Below, piece by piece: positions 37,126 to 44,881 of a stretch of DNA of 44,881 nt. The notes below the pieces were generated by a model. That model had not been told where the DNA came from, did no database searches, and was given only the letters and a program-made list of their open reading frames with translations. Each line of letters starts with the position of its first letter. Within the stretch, counting starts at the first letter, position 1. Both the position numbers and the translations under genes were made by a program. This DNA comes from Pyrinomonadaceae bacterium (lineage in GTDB: Bacteria; Acidobacteriota; Blastocatellia; Pyrinomonadales; Pyrinomonadaceae), in NCBI GenBank assembly GCA_014534425.1, contig JACVRN010000031.1, positions 1-44,881 of the forward strand, in the 5' to 3' direction.

Positions 37126-37338
37126 ATGACGAAGAGGTTCATCAAATACCTGCGGCTCGTAGTCCTCCTGCTCTTACTGCTTCTGGTGCTCGCCGGTTAC
37201 TACCTTTACAGTCACAGTGGAGTTCGCGTCGAGACTGTTCAATTCAAGAGCAGTCTCGTTGGAAAGACTCTGCCCTACGGCGTAGTGCTCCCGCCCGGTC
37301 TGCGCCTAGCTAATGAACTCATGCAGCCGCCAAATTAA
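37126..37338 (+). pseudogene. Truncated esterase-like N-terminus, or small membrane protein
   Basis: A 70-aa frame from ATG 37126. A membrane anchor at residues 8-26 (YLRLVVLLLLLLLVLAGYYL) is followed by VRVETVQFKSSLVGKTLPYG and VVLPPGLR. The latter resembles the N-terminus of exported PF00756-type esterases (VxFxSxxVGxxLPYxVxLPPGY). The frame then ends at a TAA contributed by the palindrome at 37334. The rest of an esterase (about 200 residues with a GxSxG elbow) is absent. It is either a gene cut short by the repeat or a genuine small membrane protein; the former looks more likely. Confidence 0.5.
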
Positions 37339-37399
37339 CAGGATGGACAGGATAAAAAGAGAAAGATTTGTTTTTCTTTATCCTGTCCATCCTGTTAAT
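37334..37399. repeat. Perfect 23-bp-arm palindrome upstream of proS
   Basis: Arm 37334-37356 (starts ATTAACAGGATGGACAGG) is exactly complementary to 37377-37399, with a 20-base loop. A 20-base segment of the second arm recurs at 32169-32188. The first arm supplies the stop codon of the short upstream frame. It could form a strong RNA hairpin between that frame and proS. Confidence 0.85.
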
Positions 37400-37470
37400 C
37401 TTCTTCAAATAGCAGAAACCTTCTGGTATAAGTCTGGACAAATTTCAAGGACGAGAGAACACAATTAAGA

Positions 37471-38910
37471 ATGGCAAAGACTGGAATCACGCCCCGCGCA
37501 GAGGATTACTCGCAGTGGTATCTGGACATAGTGCGCGAGGCAGGGATGGCTGAAAACTCCGGCGTGCGCGGCTGCATGGTCATCAAGCCGCACGGCTATG
37601 CCGTCTGGGAACTGATTCAATCGGCTATGGACAGGCGCATCAAACAGACGGGCCACACGAATGCTTACTTTCCCCTCCTCATCCCCAAAAGTTTTTTGAT
37701 GAAGGAGGCGGAGCACGTCGAAGGCTTTGCGCCCGAAGTCGCGGAGGTGACGAGGGCCGGTGGCGAAGACTTGGCCGAGCCTTACGTCATACGCCCGACT
37801 TCCGAGACCATCATAGGCGACACCTTCGCGCGCTGGATTAACTCCTGGCGCGACCTTCCGCTTCTGATAAACCAGTGGGCCAACGTCATGCGATGGGAAC
37901 TGAGGACGCGCCCCTTTCTTCGCACCTCTGAATTCCTCTGGCAGGAAGGCCACACCGCGCACGCTACCGAAGAGGACGCGGAGCGAGAGACGTTGATGAT
38001 TCTGCATGACGTTTATGCGGATGTGGTCGAGCGAGTGATGGCGATTCCGGTTCTTCGCGGTCTGAAGACCGAGCGGGAGAAGTTCGCGGGCGCGCTTCGC
38101 ACTTACGCGATTGAAGCCATGATGCAGGACGGTCGCGCGCTTCAGGCAGGCACCAGCCACAACCTTGGACAGAACTTCGCGCGCTCCTTCGAGATTAAGT
38201 ACACAACTCAGGACAACCGCGAAGAGTACTGCTGGACGACATCCTGGGGAACTTCTACGCGTCTGGTGGGCGCGCTGATTATGGCGCACTCGGATGACGA
38301 CGGGCTTGTGCTGCCGCCTATGGTTGCTCCTGTTCAAGTCGTGGTCGTTCCCATCTACAAGAACGACGATGAAAAGCGGCGAGTGATGGAGGCCGCCGCT
38401 TCGTTGACTAAAGGCTGGGACGACCTGTTTCGCTGGAAGCTGGACGCGAGAGAGCACCTTAGCCCGGGCTTCAAGTTCAACGAGTGGGAAGTCAAGGGCG
38501 TGCCCGTGCGCGTGGAGGTTGGGCCGAAGGATATAGACAAAGGCACTGTCGCTCTCTCTCGCCGCGACCGCCCCGGACGTGAAGGCAAGTCTTTCGTCGA
38601 ACAGCAGGGCTTGAGCGAGCGCATTTCGACTCTGCTCGCGGACATACAGCAGGCTCTCTACGACCGCGCGCTTAAATTCCGCGACGAGCGAACCTTCACT
38701 GTTAATTCTTATGACGAGTTTAAGGCGAAGGTTGAAGAGGGCTTCGTGCGTGGTTATTGGGACGGTACAAACGAGGACGAAGACCGCGTCAAGGCCGACA
38801 CCAAAGCGACCGTCCGCGTCATCCCCTTCGAGCAGCCGGAAGAAGAAGGCACCTGTTTCCTGACAGGCCGCAAGACCAATCGGCGAGTCATCTTCGCTCG
38901 CTCGTACTAA
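37471..38910 (+). CDS. proS: Prolyl-tRNA synthetase (archaeal/eukaryotic type)
   Basis: A 479-aa class II synthetase charging tRNA-Pro. Motif 1 lies near YAVWELIQSAMDRRIKQTG. Motif 2 is seen in NQWANVMRWELRTRPFLRTSEFLWQEGHTAH-like sequence (core RPFLRTSEFLWQEGHTAH). Motif 3 appears in GALIMAHSDDDGLVLPP. The RPTSETIIG proline-binding loop is clear. The short length, the lack of the ~180-residue editing insertion and the C-terminal zinc-like domain (GTCFLTGRKTNRRVIFARSY) mark the archaeal/eukaryotic form, which several bacterial phyla also use. AGGACGAGAG is upstream of the start. It probably forms a unit with the two genes that follow. Confidence 0.95.
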   Translation: MAKTGITPRAEDYSQWYLDIVREAGMAENSGVRGCMVIKPHGYAVWELIQSAMDRRIKQTGHTNAYFPLLIPKSFLMKEAEHVEGFAPEVAEVTRAGGEDLAEPYVIRPTSETIIGDTFARWINSWRDLPLLINQWANVMRWELRTRPFLRTSEFLWQEGHTAHATEEDAERETLMILHDVYADVVERVMAIPVLRGLKTEREKFAGALRTYAIEAMMQDGRALQAGTSHNLGQNFARSFEIKYTTQDNREEYCWTTSWGTSTRLVGALIMAHSDDDGLVLPPMVAPVQVVVVPIYKNDDEKRRVMEAAASLTKGWDDLFRWKLDAREHLSPGFKFNEWEVKGVPVRVEVGPKDIDKGTVALSRRDRPGREGKSFVEQQGLSERISTLLADIQQALYDRALKFRDERTFTVNSYDEFKAKVEEGFVRGYWDGTNEDEDRVKADTKATVRVIPFEQPEEEGTCFLTGRKTNRRVIFARSY

Positions 38911-38920
38911 GAAAAGATTT

Positions 38921-39217
38921 ATGGACTCGAAAACAAAGACGCTTGTTAATCTGATAGACAATGCGCTGAAGATTGCGGAAGAGAGGCTGCTGCGTATTCA
39001 GGCTAACGTGTATGACCTCGCGCCGTTGAGCGGGCTTGAGGCGGTTGTCGCCAGCTTACGTGAACGACGCAGGCTCGCTATAAGCGGAACGCTCAAGCCG
39101 TTCGAAGGACTAAATTCGGTCGGCCTCAACCGGGAGCTTCTGGAATGGGGCGAATGGGGCACAGAGCTTTTCAAAGCAATCGAATCGGTCGAAGACTTTT
39201 ACAAAGACAATTTTTAG
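38921..39217 (+). CDS. Small hypothetical alpha-helical protein
   Basis: A 98-aa protein that I do not recognise. It is predicted largely helical (LVNLIDNALKIAEERLLRIQ; ELLEWGEWGTELFKAIE) and soluble, with no signal peptide or cysteine. It starts 10 bp after the proS stop and ends 21 bp before the inositol monophosphatase start on the same strand, which suggests cotranscription. The Shine-Dalgarno sequence is weak. Coding character looks real, but the function is unknown. Confidence 0.6.
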   Translation: MDSKTKTLVNLIDNALKIAEERLLRIQANVYDLAPLSGLEAVVASLRERRRLAISGTLKPFEGLNSVGLNRELLEWGEWGTELFKAIESVEDFYKDNF

Positions 39218-39238
39218 TTCGCTTTTCAGGGGAAAGAC

Positions 39239-40009
39239 TTGCTTAACTTTGCCGTTCAAACAGCGCACGACGCCGGGCTGATTCTCACGGAGCGCATGGG
39301 GCGCAAATCTCTTCAGGTCACAAACAAGGGCGTGATTGATTTAGTCACCGAAGCAGACCTGGCCGCAGAGCGCTTCATCATCGAGCGCATACAGACGCAC
39401 TATCCCAGGCACGGAATCCTGGCGGAAGAGTCCGGCGCAACCATCGCAGTCGAGCGCGCGAGCGAGTTCAAGTGGATAATAGACCCGCTAGACGGCACAA
39501 CGAACTACGCGCACGGCTACCCTGTCTTCTGCGTCTCCATAGCGCTTGAGCGCGCGGGCGAAGTTATCCTGGGCGTCATCTATGACCCGATTCGAGATGA
39601 GATGTTCGCTACCGCTCGCGGCGAAGGAGCGACTCTGAACGGGCGTCGCATACGCGTCTCGGATGTGGAGGAAGTAGGCCGCGCGATGGTCTGCACAGGC
39701 TTTCCCTATGACGTGCGCGACCGTGGAGACTTCGCGCGTCACTTCGCCCATTTCATCATGCACGCGCAGGCCATACGACGCGACGGCTCGGCTGCGCTCG
39801 ATCTGGCTTACGTAGCCTGTGGCCGCTTCGATGGATTTTTCGAAGAGGGCCTGCGCCCCTGGGATGTCGCCGCCGGAGTGCTTCTAGTAGAAGAAGCAGG
39901 CGGTCGCGTCACTCACTTCAACGGCCAGCCCTTCGACATCTACACCCCGCCAATCCTAGCCAGCAACGGCCTCGTACACGAACAGATGATGCAAGTGCTG
40001 GCGCTTTAG
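39239..40009 (+). CDS. Inositol monophosphatase family protein (SuhB-like)
   Basis: A 256-aa Mg-dependent phosphatase. The catalytic metal site is clear: Glu63/Glu64 (ILAEESG), IIDPLDGTTNYAHG (Asp82, Asp85) and the C-terminal GLRPWDVAAG Asp. The family opening has TNKGVIDLVTEADLAAE. It hydrolyses inositol phosphate or related sugar phosphates; in some bacteria SuhB also binds the transcription antitermination complex. The start is TTG at 39239, with AGGGGA six bases upstream; no better start exists in frame. It follows proS and a small helical gene on the same strand, likely as one operon. Confidence 0.92.
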   Translation: MLNFAVQTAHDAGLILTERMGRKSLQVTNKGVIDLVTEADLAAERFIIERIQTHYPRHGILAEESGATIAVERASEFKWIIDPLDGTTNYAHGYPVFCVSIALERAGEVILGVIYDPIRDEMFATARGEGATLNGRRIRVSDVEEVGRAMVCTGFPYDVRDRGDFARHFAHFIMHAQAIRRDGSAALDLAYVACGRFDGFFEEGLRPWDVAAGVLLVEEAGGRVTHFNGQPFDIYTPPILASNGLVHEQMMQVLAL

Positions 40010-40382
40010 AAAATTTAGCTGATGCACAAAGCTAGTTAATCATTAGCCGTAGTGCATTTCAGGCTCTCGAACGAAATCCTCATCAACGCCTTTTCATCCG
40101 CTCTAACCCACTGGGAGCCTGGAAAGTTTGTGCCCGAAGTCAGCTTAATGGAGCGCATTAACCCCCAATATTCGATGGTAATGGCGTTCTTTAAAAAAAG
40201 CGCTAATCTGATAATTTTGTTCCGGGATGAGGTCGTGAGATGTCAACAAATGAAGCCACCTGCTCTACAAATGTAGACACTTATATAAGTTTTTGCGTAT
40301 CTATTCGGAAGCGTAAATAATCGATGCCCATTTATTCATCCCCCACTGGATATTGAAGAAATGAAACAATGAATCAATCTCT
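40010..40382. other. Intergenic region between inositol monophosphatase and plsC genes
   Basis: 373 bp between convergent genes, AT-richer than its surroundings. One open frame (40052-40276) has no ribosome-binding site or recognisable domain and is not called. No RNA gene, strong terminator hairpin or repeat was recognised. Confidence 0.5.
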
Positions 40383-41066
40383 TCACATCGCGGAGGCTAT
40401 GATTTGAGCTAGCTGGTTGGTTTCGCGGCGGGCGCAGGCGCGGGCTTCTTCGCCCGGCTGGGGCGTGACGTAGTGTAGCGGGTGATAGATGACTTCGACG
40501 CTGGCGAAGCGCGGCAACCGCCAGCCCTTGGGCCACACGCGATGGCCGCCGCGAATCGTCACGGGAAGGATAGGCACGTTGGCTTCCAGGGCAAGACGGA
40601 CTGCGCCGTTCTTGAATCTCTCAAGCTCGCCCGAAGGCTCGCATCTTGCGCCTTCAGGAAAAATCACGACTGCGCCTCCGTCTTTTAACCATTGCAGCGA
40701 GCGGCGAATCGCTGTCGGGTCGCTGCCTTCAACCTGCAAGGGCCACGCTCCGAAAAGCTGCATCAGCTTTCCCACCACCGGCCAATCGAAAGCCACGTTC
40801 CACGCCAGGAATCTCATGGGACGTTTGATGGGAAGGCCGACCCAGAAAGGGTCTATGTAAGTCTGGTGATTGGCGGCGATGATGAGGCCGCCTTCAAGCG
40901 GCGCGTTCTCAAGTCCCCTGTAGCGAGTGCGCCACAGAACTCTAGACAGCCCTAAACCGACGGGGCGAATCAACTCGATCACCCACTGAGGCATAGCCCC
41001 GGTCTCAGGCGGCCCTCCATTCTTGCGACGCTTCTCTCGCGGCAGAACTCTACTGGTTTCGCTCAA
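40383..41066 (-). CDS. plsC: 1-acyl-glycerol-3-phosphate acyltransferase (PlsC-like)
   Basis: A 227-aa acyltransferase of the AGPAT family, which acylates lysophosphatidic acid to phosphatidic acid at the membrane. Motif I is NHQTYIDPF (His67 and Asp72 form the HX4D catalytic pair). Motif III is VIFPEGARCEP (about 133-143), and motif IV-like VPILPVTIRGGHRV follows. The N-terminal ~25 residues are charged, then an amphipathic helix (ELIRPVGLGLSRVLW) likely docks on the membrane. PlsC versus another lysophospholipid acyltransferase cannot be settled from sequence alone. The gene is preceded by a palindrome overlapping the end of the upstream gene. Confidence 0.88.
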   Translation of the reverse strand: MSETSRVLPREKRRKNGGPPETGAMPQWVIELIRPVGLGLSRVLWRTRYRGLENAPLEGGLIIAANHQTYIDPFWVGLPIKRPMRFLAWNVAFDWPVVGKLMQLFGAWPLQVEGSDPTAIRRSLQWLKDGGAVVIFPEGARCEPSGELERFKNGAVRLALEANVPILPVTIRGGHRVWPKGWRLPRFASVEVIYHPLHYVTPQPGEEARACARRETNQLAQIIASAM

Positions 41067-41081
41067 AAGAGATCCTCAAAG

Positions 41082-41160
41082 CAAGGCAAAGTAAATAAAT
41101 AGTAAATAGAAGAACCGTCTTGTCTATTCACTATTTACTATTTACTTTCCTTTTGCCTTG
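41082..41160. repeat. Intergenic palindrome between the zinc-finger-like gene and plsC
   Basis: An imperfect inverted repeat of AAATAGTAAATAG-like units: arm from 41082 (CAAGGCAAAGTAAATAAATAG), complementary arm ending CTTTTGCCTTG at 41160, loop about 14 bases. Its left-reading arm encodes the last residues and the TAG stop of the upstream minus-strand gene, so the repeat may have inserted at the gene's end. Confidence 0.8.
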
Positions 41161-41466
41161 TTCATAGTTTATTCGTTTCACTGTCTCGCTCGGCTCGTAA
41201 GGCTCTTGCGCTTCGCGCTCGTGCAAAGCGTACAGGTCTGTGACAGCCAGTTCCTCCCACCAGTCGGGCACGTCACGCTCCGTCAGAGAGTCTTGATTCC
41301 AGCCCTTGCAGCCTTCGCACTCAAAGCCCGTGTAGTCTCGCGCTTCCGCCTTGGTCAACCCTATGCGCGTCTTCGCGTTGCAATCGGGAAGCTGACAACG
41401 ACGCTCTATCTCTACCAGAAGAACGTGGCGCGGGATGATGAGCCTGCGACGTGGCGCTGCCTTCAT
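41131..41466 (-). CDS. Hypothetical protein with two CxxC-like cysteine pairs
   Basis: A 111-aa soluble protein. The start at 41466 (MKAAPRRRLIIP) is chosen because it lies 1 bp after the PilZ gene stop, implying coupling; an upstream in-frame ATG would overlap that gene. Cysteines occur as CQLPDC and CEGCKGW, likely one zinc ribbon. A Trp-rich acidic segment (VPDWWEELAVTDLYALHERE) follows. The C-terminal residues GKRKVNSK come from the palindromic repeat. I do not recognise a named family. It probably forms an operon with the PilZ gene. Confidence 0.65.
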   Translation of the reverse strand: MKAAPRRRLIIPRHVLLVEIERRCQLPDCNAKTRIGLTKAEARDYTGFECEGCKGWNQDSLTERDVPDWWEELAVTDLYALHEREAQEPYEPSETVKRINYEQGKRKVNSK

Positions 41467-41467
41467 G

Positions 41468-42217
41468 CTATTCGATTCCTTCGAGCGGCCATTGTTTGTC
41501 GACGAATTCAAGATGAAGCCGTGCGATGCCGTCGGCTGCGGTTCGCCGCCCGCGCACAGCCGCCAGCACAGAGATTTTATACTGCGTGCTCGTCAGGCGT
41601 ATAAAGCGTCCGCGCGCTACATTCAAAGTGGTGAAGACGGCTGCGCCCCTGCGGCTGATGTTCTCCGTCACGGTGCGCTCGCTCTCCACCACCTCTCCCT
41701 TTTCGTCAAAGACCTCGACCAGCACATCTATGGGAACGCTGTGGCGCGTCTCCGGGCGCGGCGCGTCCGTTTTGACGTGCGCCCGCTCTCCCGCCTCGTT
41801 GATGTCCCAGAGTCCCACGTCTGAAAGCGAAGGTGCGACATCGTAACGCTTCGTAGGGTCAAGCTCAAAGCTCGCAGGCGCTCGTTTTCCCACAAAGGCC
41901 ACGCCGACCTCGAACCTGGGGCTGATGCTCCCGCTCTTCACAACCGGCTTCACGTTGCGAACCAAAGCCCAGACGCGATACTGCGGCTCTACGTGGTCGA
42001 AGCAGCGCAGTTGCCTGGGCATGGGCAGTGTGAGATGCAGCAGCCGTCCCGTTTCGGTCGGGCGCGCAATGGAGAATCGAGCGCCGAAGGGAGTCACGTC
42101 AATCAGCCTTGTCAGTTCTACCCACTCGTGATCCAGGGTCTCGCGGCAATGCACGCGCACGGGCAGATTCAGTTCCAGGCGCTCGCGTTTTCGACGCGTT
42201 TTTCCGTCAAAGTTCAT
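41468..42217 (-). CDS. PilZ domain protein (two PilZ-like units)
   Basis: A 249-aa protein. Residues 1-110 contain RRKRERLELNLPVRVHC and IDVTPFGARFSI, the RxxxR plus DxS/GxxG-like pattern of PilZ. Residues 140-249 hold a second unit with ETRHSVPIDVLVEVFDEKGE and TENISRRGAAVF. PilZ domains bind cyclic di-GMP. The second motif (NISRRGAAV) matches the consensus better than the first, where Ser and the second Gly are altered, so the two units may differ in binding. The start at 42217 has GGAA at eight bases; 42223 is an alternative. It is cotranscribed with the zinc-finger-like gene. Confidence 0.78.
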   Translation of the reverse strand: MNFDGKTRRKRERLELNLPVRVHCRETLDHEWVELTRLIDVTPFGARFSIARPTETGRLLHLTLPMPRQLRCFDHVEPQYRVWALVRNVKPVVKSGSISPRFEVGVAFVGKRAPASFELDPTKRYDVAPSLSDVGLWDINEAGERAHVKTDAPRPETRHSVPIDVLVEVFDEKGEVVESERTVTENISRRGAAVFTTLNVARGRFIRLTSTQYKISVLAAVRGRRTAADGIARLHLEFVDKQWPLEGIE

Positions 42218-42590
42218 GGGCATTTTCCGGGCGTTTCGAGACTCAGACTGTGTGCAATATATTGGCTCCGAAAGCGGGCCGCCGGGAAGCTTTAAAATCG
42301 CGCTGAAGCCCTTGATTTTACGGGACTTTCCGCCCCTCTGGAAGTTGCCAAAAAGCCTTCTCGCTGGTACAATATCTTGTACTTCTCATCCGGCGATTTT
42401 CCGCCACATTACAGGGCAAGTACAGACATTCAAGAATCTACGCCACACACCGGCGGGCACTCAAGTTTTTCCAGGAGCGAGCCGCTTATTGTGTGCTCTC
42501 TGGCCTGAAGGTTAAGGCTTTAGACGAGAGAGGCTGGAAACGCCAGGCTTGCGGGTTTCCAGCGCGGATTGTACCGGAAAGGTTTATTTG
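42218..42590. other. Intergenic region and gyrA leader
   Basis: About 370 bp between the PilZ gene and gyrA, divergent. It contains a good sigma70-type promoter at 42345-42373, an untranslated leader of about 210 bases and, near its end, a hairpin with arms TGGAAAC (42535-42541) and GTTTCCA (42555-42561) extended by CGC/GCG. The Shine-Dalgarno sequence GGAAAGG follows the hairpin, eight bases before the ATG. Confidence 0.6.
42345..42373 (+). promoter_or_regulatory. Predicted sigma70-type promoter of gyrA
   Basis: TTGCCA (42345-42350) and TACAAT (42368-42373) are separated by exactly 17 bp. Both hexamers are one mismatch from consensus. The expected start site near 42380 would give a leader of about 210 nt before gyrA. 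Confidence 0.65.
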
Positions 42591-44881
42591 ATGGAAACAC
42601 TGGAACGTAATTACATCAATATTGAAGACGAAATGCGTCGCTCTTATCTGGACTACGCCATGTCCGTCATCATCGGACGCGCGCTGCCGGATGTGAGAGA
42701 CGGCTTAAAGCCCGTTCACCGCCGCGTGCTCTGGGCTATGAGCGAATTAGGCAACCAATATAACAAGGCTTACAAAAAGAGCGCGCGTGTCGTGGGCGAC
42801 GTGATTGGTAAATATCACCCGCACGGCGACACGGCAGTTTACGACACAATCGTTCGACTGGCGCAGGATTTCAACATGCGCTACCCACTGGTTGACGGCC
42901 AGGGAAACTTCGGCTCGATTGACGGGGACGCGGCGGCGGCCATGCGTTACACGGAAGTCCGCATGGCTAAAATCGCCACGGAAGTTCTGGCCGACATTGA
43001 AAAAGAGACCGTAGATTTTAACCCGAACTACGACGAGAGTTTGTCGGAGCCTACGGTTCTCCCGACGCGCATTCCTAATCTGCTGGTCAACGGCTCCGAC
43101 GGTATAGCCGTAGGGATGGCTACGAAGATTCCGCCTCACAATCTGACCGAGGTAGTTGACGCGACGATTGCGCTTCTTCGCAAGCCTGAGCTCAAGCCTC
43201 AGGAGTTGATGAAGTATGTCACCGGGCCGGACTTTCCGACCGGCGGCTTTATCTATAGCGGCGAGGAGTTGAAGCGGTCTTACCTGACAGGGCGCGGCGT
43301 GATTCAAATGCGCGCACGCGCAGCCATAGACCGCATAGGGCGCGGCACGCAGGAGCGCGATGCCATAGTCATCACAGAGATTCCCTACCAGGTCAACAAG
43401 GCCCGCTTGATTGAGCGCATAGCCGAGTTGATTAACGAGAAGAAGCTCGACGGCATCTCTGACCTCAGGGACGAATCCGACCGCGACGGCATGCGTATAG
43501 TGGTTGAACTCAAGCGCGACGCCGTTCCGCAGGTCGTTCTGAACAAGCTCTACAAGCTGACGCCTATGCAGTCCTCTTTCGGCGTCATCAATCTGGCGAT
43601 TGTCAATGGGCAGCCGCGCGTCTTGAACTTGAAAGAGATGCTCGAAGCCTTCGTTGACTTCCGCCGAGAGGTCGTGCGCCGCAGGACGGAATATGAACTC
43701 CGCAAGGCTCGCGCACGCGCTCACATACTCGAAGGCTTGAACAAGGCTCTCGATGCTCTGGACTTCATCATCGCGCTCATCCGAAACGCTCGCTCGGTCG
43801 AAGAGGCCAAGCAGTGGTTGACGGGCGAGATGAAGACCATGAGCGAGATTAAATCCTGGAAAGGAGCAACCGGTGATTTGACGGTCGCGGGCTTTGTCGG
43901 AAAGCTTCAGAAAGCCGTCAATAAACTCGGCTTCTCAGAAGCGCAGGCCCAGGCCATTCTAGACCTGCAACTCAGACGCCTTTCGGCCCTTGAGCGCCAG
44001 AAGATTCTGGACGAGTACAAGGCCATCATCCAGCTTATTGCGGAACTCGAAGAGATTCTCGCCAATGAAAACTCTCTGCGCCGCGTCATCATCAAGGAGT
44101 TGGAAGAAGTCCGCAAGGAGTTTGGCGACGAGCGCCGCACGGAGATAGTCGCAGAAGGCGTTGAGCTTTCCATAGAAGACCTCATCGCAGATGAAGACGT
44201 TGCTATTACCGTCACCAATAGCGGCTACATCAAGCGCACGCCCGTGACTACTTATCAGCGTCAGGGGCGCGGAGGGAAGGGACGCTTCGGCGCGGCTGCC
44301 AAGAACGGCGACTTCGTCGAGCACCTCTTCATAGCCTCTACGCACGCTTACCTGATGATTTTCACGGACGACGGTCATGTCTTTAAGCTGAAGGTTCATG
44401 AGGTGCCGGACGCTGCGGCTTCCGCTCGCGGCAAGGCGATTGTGAATCTCATCAACCTGCCTTCGAATCGAAAGCTCGCGGGCGTGGTGCCCGTGCGCGA
44501 ATTCTCCGAGGGGCGTTTCGTCGTCATGGTGAGTCGCAAGGGCGTCATCAAGAAGACCGCGCTGTCCGAGTTTCAGAACATACGCTCGAACGGCATCAAC
44601 GCCATCAACATCGACGACGGCGACGAACTGCTCGATGTTGTTTTGACGGACGGCAAGAAGCGCATTTTCATAGCCACGCATAATGGCCTGGCGATTCGCT
44701 TTGACGAAGCGGGCGTGCGTCCTATGGGACGTGCTACGCGCGGCGTGCGCGGCATAGACCTCAGGCAGGACGATTACGTAGTGAGCCTCTGCGCCGTCTC
44801 GCCAGACGATTCGGAGCGCATGCTTTCCGTCTCCGAGCAGGGATTCGGCAAGCAGACCAAGATAACGGACTACCGCTTCCA
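42591..44881 (+). CDS. gyrA: DNA gyrase subunit A (3' end outside window)
   Basis: The first 763 residues of a type IIA topoisomerase subunit that cuts and rejoins DNA to introduce negative supercoils, together with GyrB. The start has GGAAAGG at eight bases. Features: [27 protein letters not shown] opening (seen in parts), catalytic Tyr120 in MRYTEVR, and the quinolone-contact region [17 protein letters not shown] with Thr81 and Asp85, equivalent to E. coli Ser83 and Asp87. A GyrA box variant [10 protein letters not shown] lies near residue 556, which identifies GyrA over ParC. C-terminal beta-pinwheel blades follow. About 60-120 residues are missing at the end. Confidence 0.97.
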   Translation, partial: METLERNYINIEDEMRRSYLDYAMSVIIGRALPDVRDGLKPVHRRVLWAMSELGNQYNKAYKKSARVVGDVIGKYHPHGDTAVYDTIVRLAQDFNMRYPLVDGQGNFGSIDGDAAAAMRYTEVRMAKIATEVLADIEKETVDFNPNYDESLSEPTVLPTRIPNLLVNGSDGIAVGMATKIPPHNLTEVVDATIALLRKPELKPQELMKYVTGPDFPTGGFIYSGEELKRSYLTGRGVIQMRARAAIDRIGRGTQERDAIVITEIPYQVNKARLIERIAELINEKKLDGISDLRDESDRDGMRIVVELKRDAVPQVVLNKLYKLTPMQSSFGVINLAIVNGQPRVLNLKEMLEAFVDFRREVVRRRTEYELRKARARAHILEGLNKALDALDFIIALIRNARSVEEAKQWLTGEMKTMSEIKSWKGATGDLTVAGFVGKLQKAVNKLGFSEAQAQAILDLQLRRLSALERQKILDEYKAIIQLIAELEEILANENSLRRVIIKELEEVRKEFGDERRTEIVAEGVELSIEDLIADEDVAITVTNSGYIKRTPVTTYQRQGRGGKGRFGAAAKNGDFVEHLFIASTHAYLMIFTDDGHVFKLKVHEVPDAAASARGKAIVNLINLPSNRKLAGVVPVREFSEGRFVVMVSRKGVIKKTALSEFQNIRSNGINAINIDDGDELLDVVLTDGKKRIFIATHNGLAIRFDEAGVRPMGRATRGVRGIDLRQDDYVVSLCAVSPDDSERMLSVSEQGFGKQTKITDYRF

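Noticed and set aside
37465..38961. A 498-aa minus-strand open frame covering all of proS
   Set aside because: proS on the plus strand has clear class II synthetase motifs. The antisense frame has no domain, start signal or neighbour logic, and is a by-product of GC-biased codons.
40052..40276. A 74-aa plus-strand open frame in the gap before plsC
   Set aside because: No Shine-Dalgarno sequence, domain or hydrophobic signal; an AT-rich chance frame is the simpler reading.
42747..43724. A 325-aa minus-strand open frame inside gyrA, with another at 43959-44681
   Set aside because: gyrA motifs run through this region on the plus strand; the antisense frames look random and share no family.

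Overview
This window most resembles a chromosomal segment of an Acidobacteriota bacterium, probably of the Blastocatellia type. That is an inference from gene style: a PadR regulator with a large FtsX/MacB-like orphan permease, a Ser/Thr kinase fused to TolB-like and TPR domains, a secreted LVIVD-repeat protein, two LytS/LytTR two-component pairs, DUF1080 and SnoaL-like secreted proteins, and an archaeal-type prolyl-tRNA synthetase. No 16S rRNA gene is present to confirm it.

Layout. (1) 1-4.9 kb: the 3' part of a kinase-TolB-TPR gene, facing a two-gene operon (DUF305 protein, then an LVIVD-repeat protein; ATGA overlap). (2) 4.9-29.5 kb: an accessory region bounded by a 54-bp direct repeat (52/54 identical). 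The repeat is the 3' half of tRNA-Ser(CGA). The intact tRNA is at the right end, and a decayed tyrosine-recombinase fragment lies just inside it. This is the geometry of an old tRNA-integrated genomic island. Its cargo is two histidine kinase/LytTR regulator pairs, a GNAT/VOC/VOC cluster, two secreted alpha/beta-hydrolase-fold proteins that both lack the nucleophile serine, RsgA, a zinc-independent-type alcohol dehydrogenase/quinone reductase, an MFS exporter with an operator-like palindrome, a GH5-like hydrolase, a PadR-permease operon with two operator boxes, and an M3 peptidase/SnoaL/DUF1080 operon. Several genes in it are broken or shortened (a short-chain dehydrogenase remnant, a DUF4019 protein with an internal deletion, the integrase). 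(3) 29.6-44.9 kb: backbone-like genes: two receiver proteins, a Crp/Fnr regulator, tadA, a DUF2270 membrane protein, histidine catabolism (hutH, a zinc-ribbon protein, hutU), proS, an inositol monophosphatase, plsC, a PilZ protein and the start of gyrA.

The right-hand backbone carries at least four long intergenic palindromes of unrelated sequence, plus one single-arm copy. None was seen in the island. Two of them abut the start codons of hutH and hutU, where no Shine-Dalgarno sequence is visible. Others supply the stop codons of neighbouring reading frames.

The strongest candidates for something new are the tRNA-Ser island with its two LytTR systems, the tandem serine-less hydrolases downstream of one of them, and the palindromes placed at hut gene starts. 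All functional assignments come from reading motifs; no database search was run.
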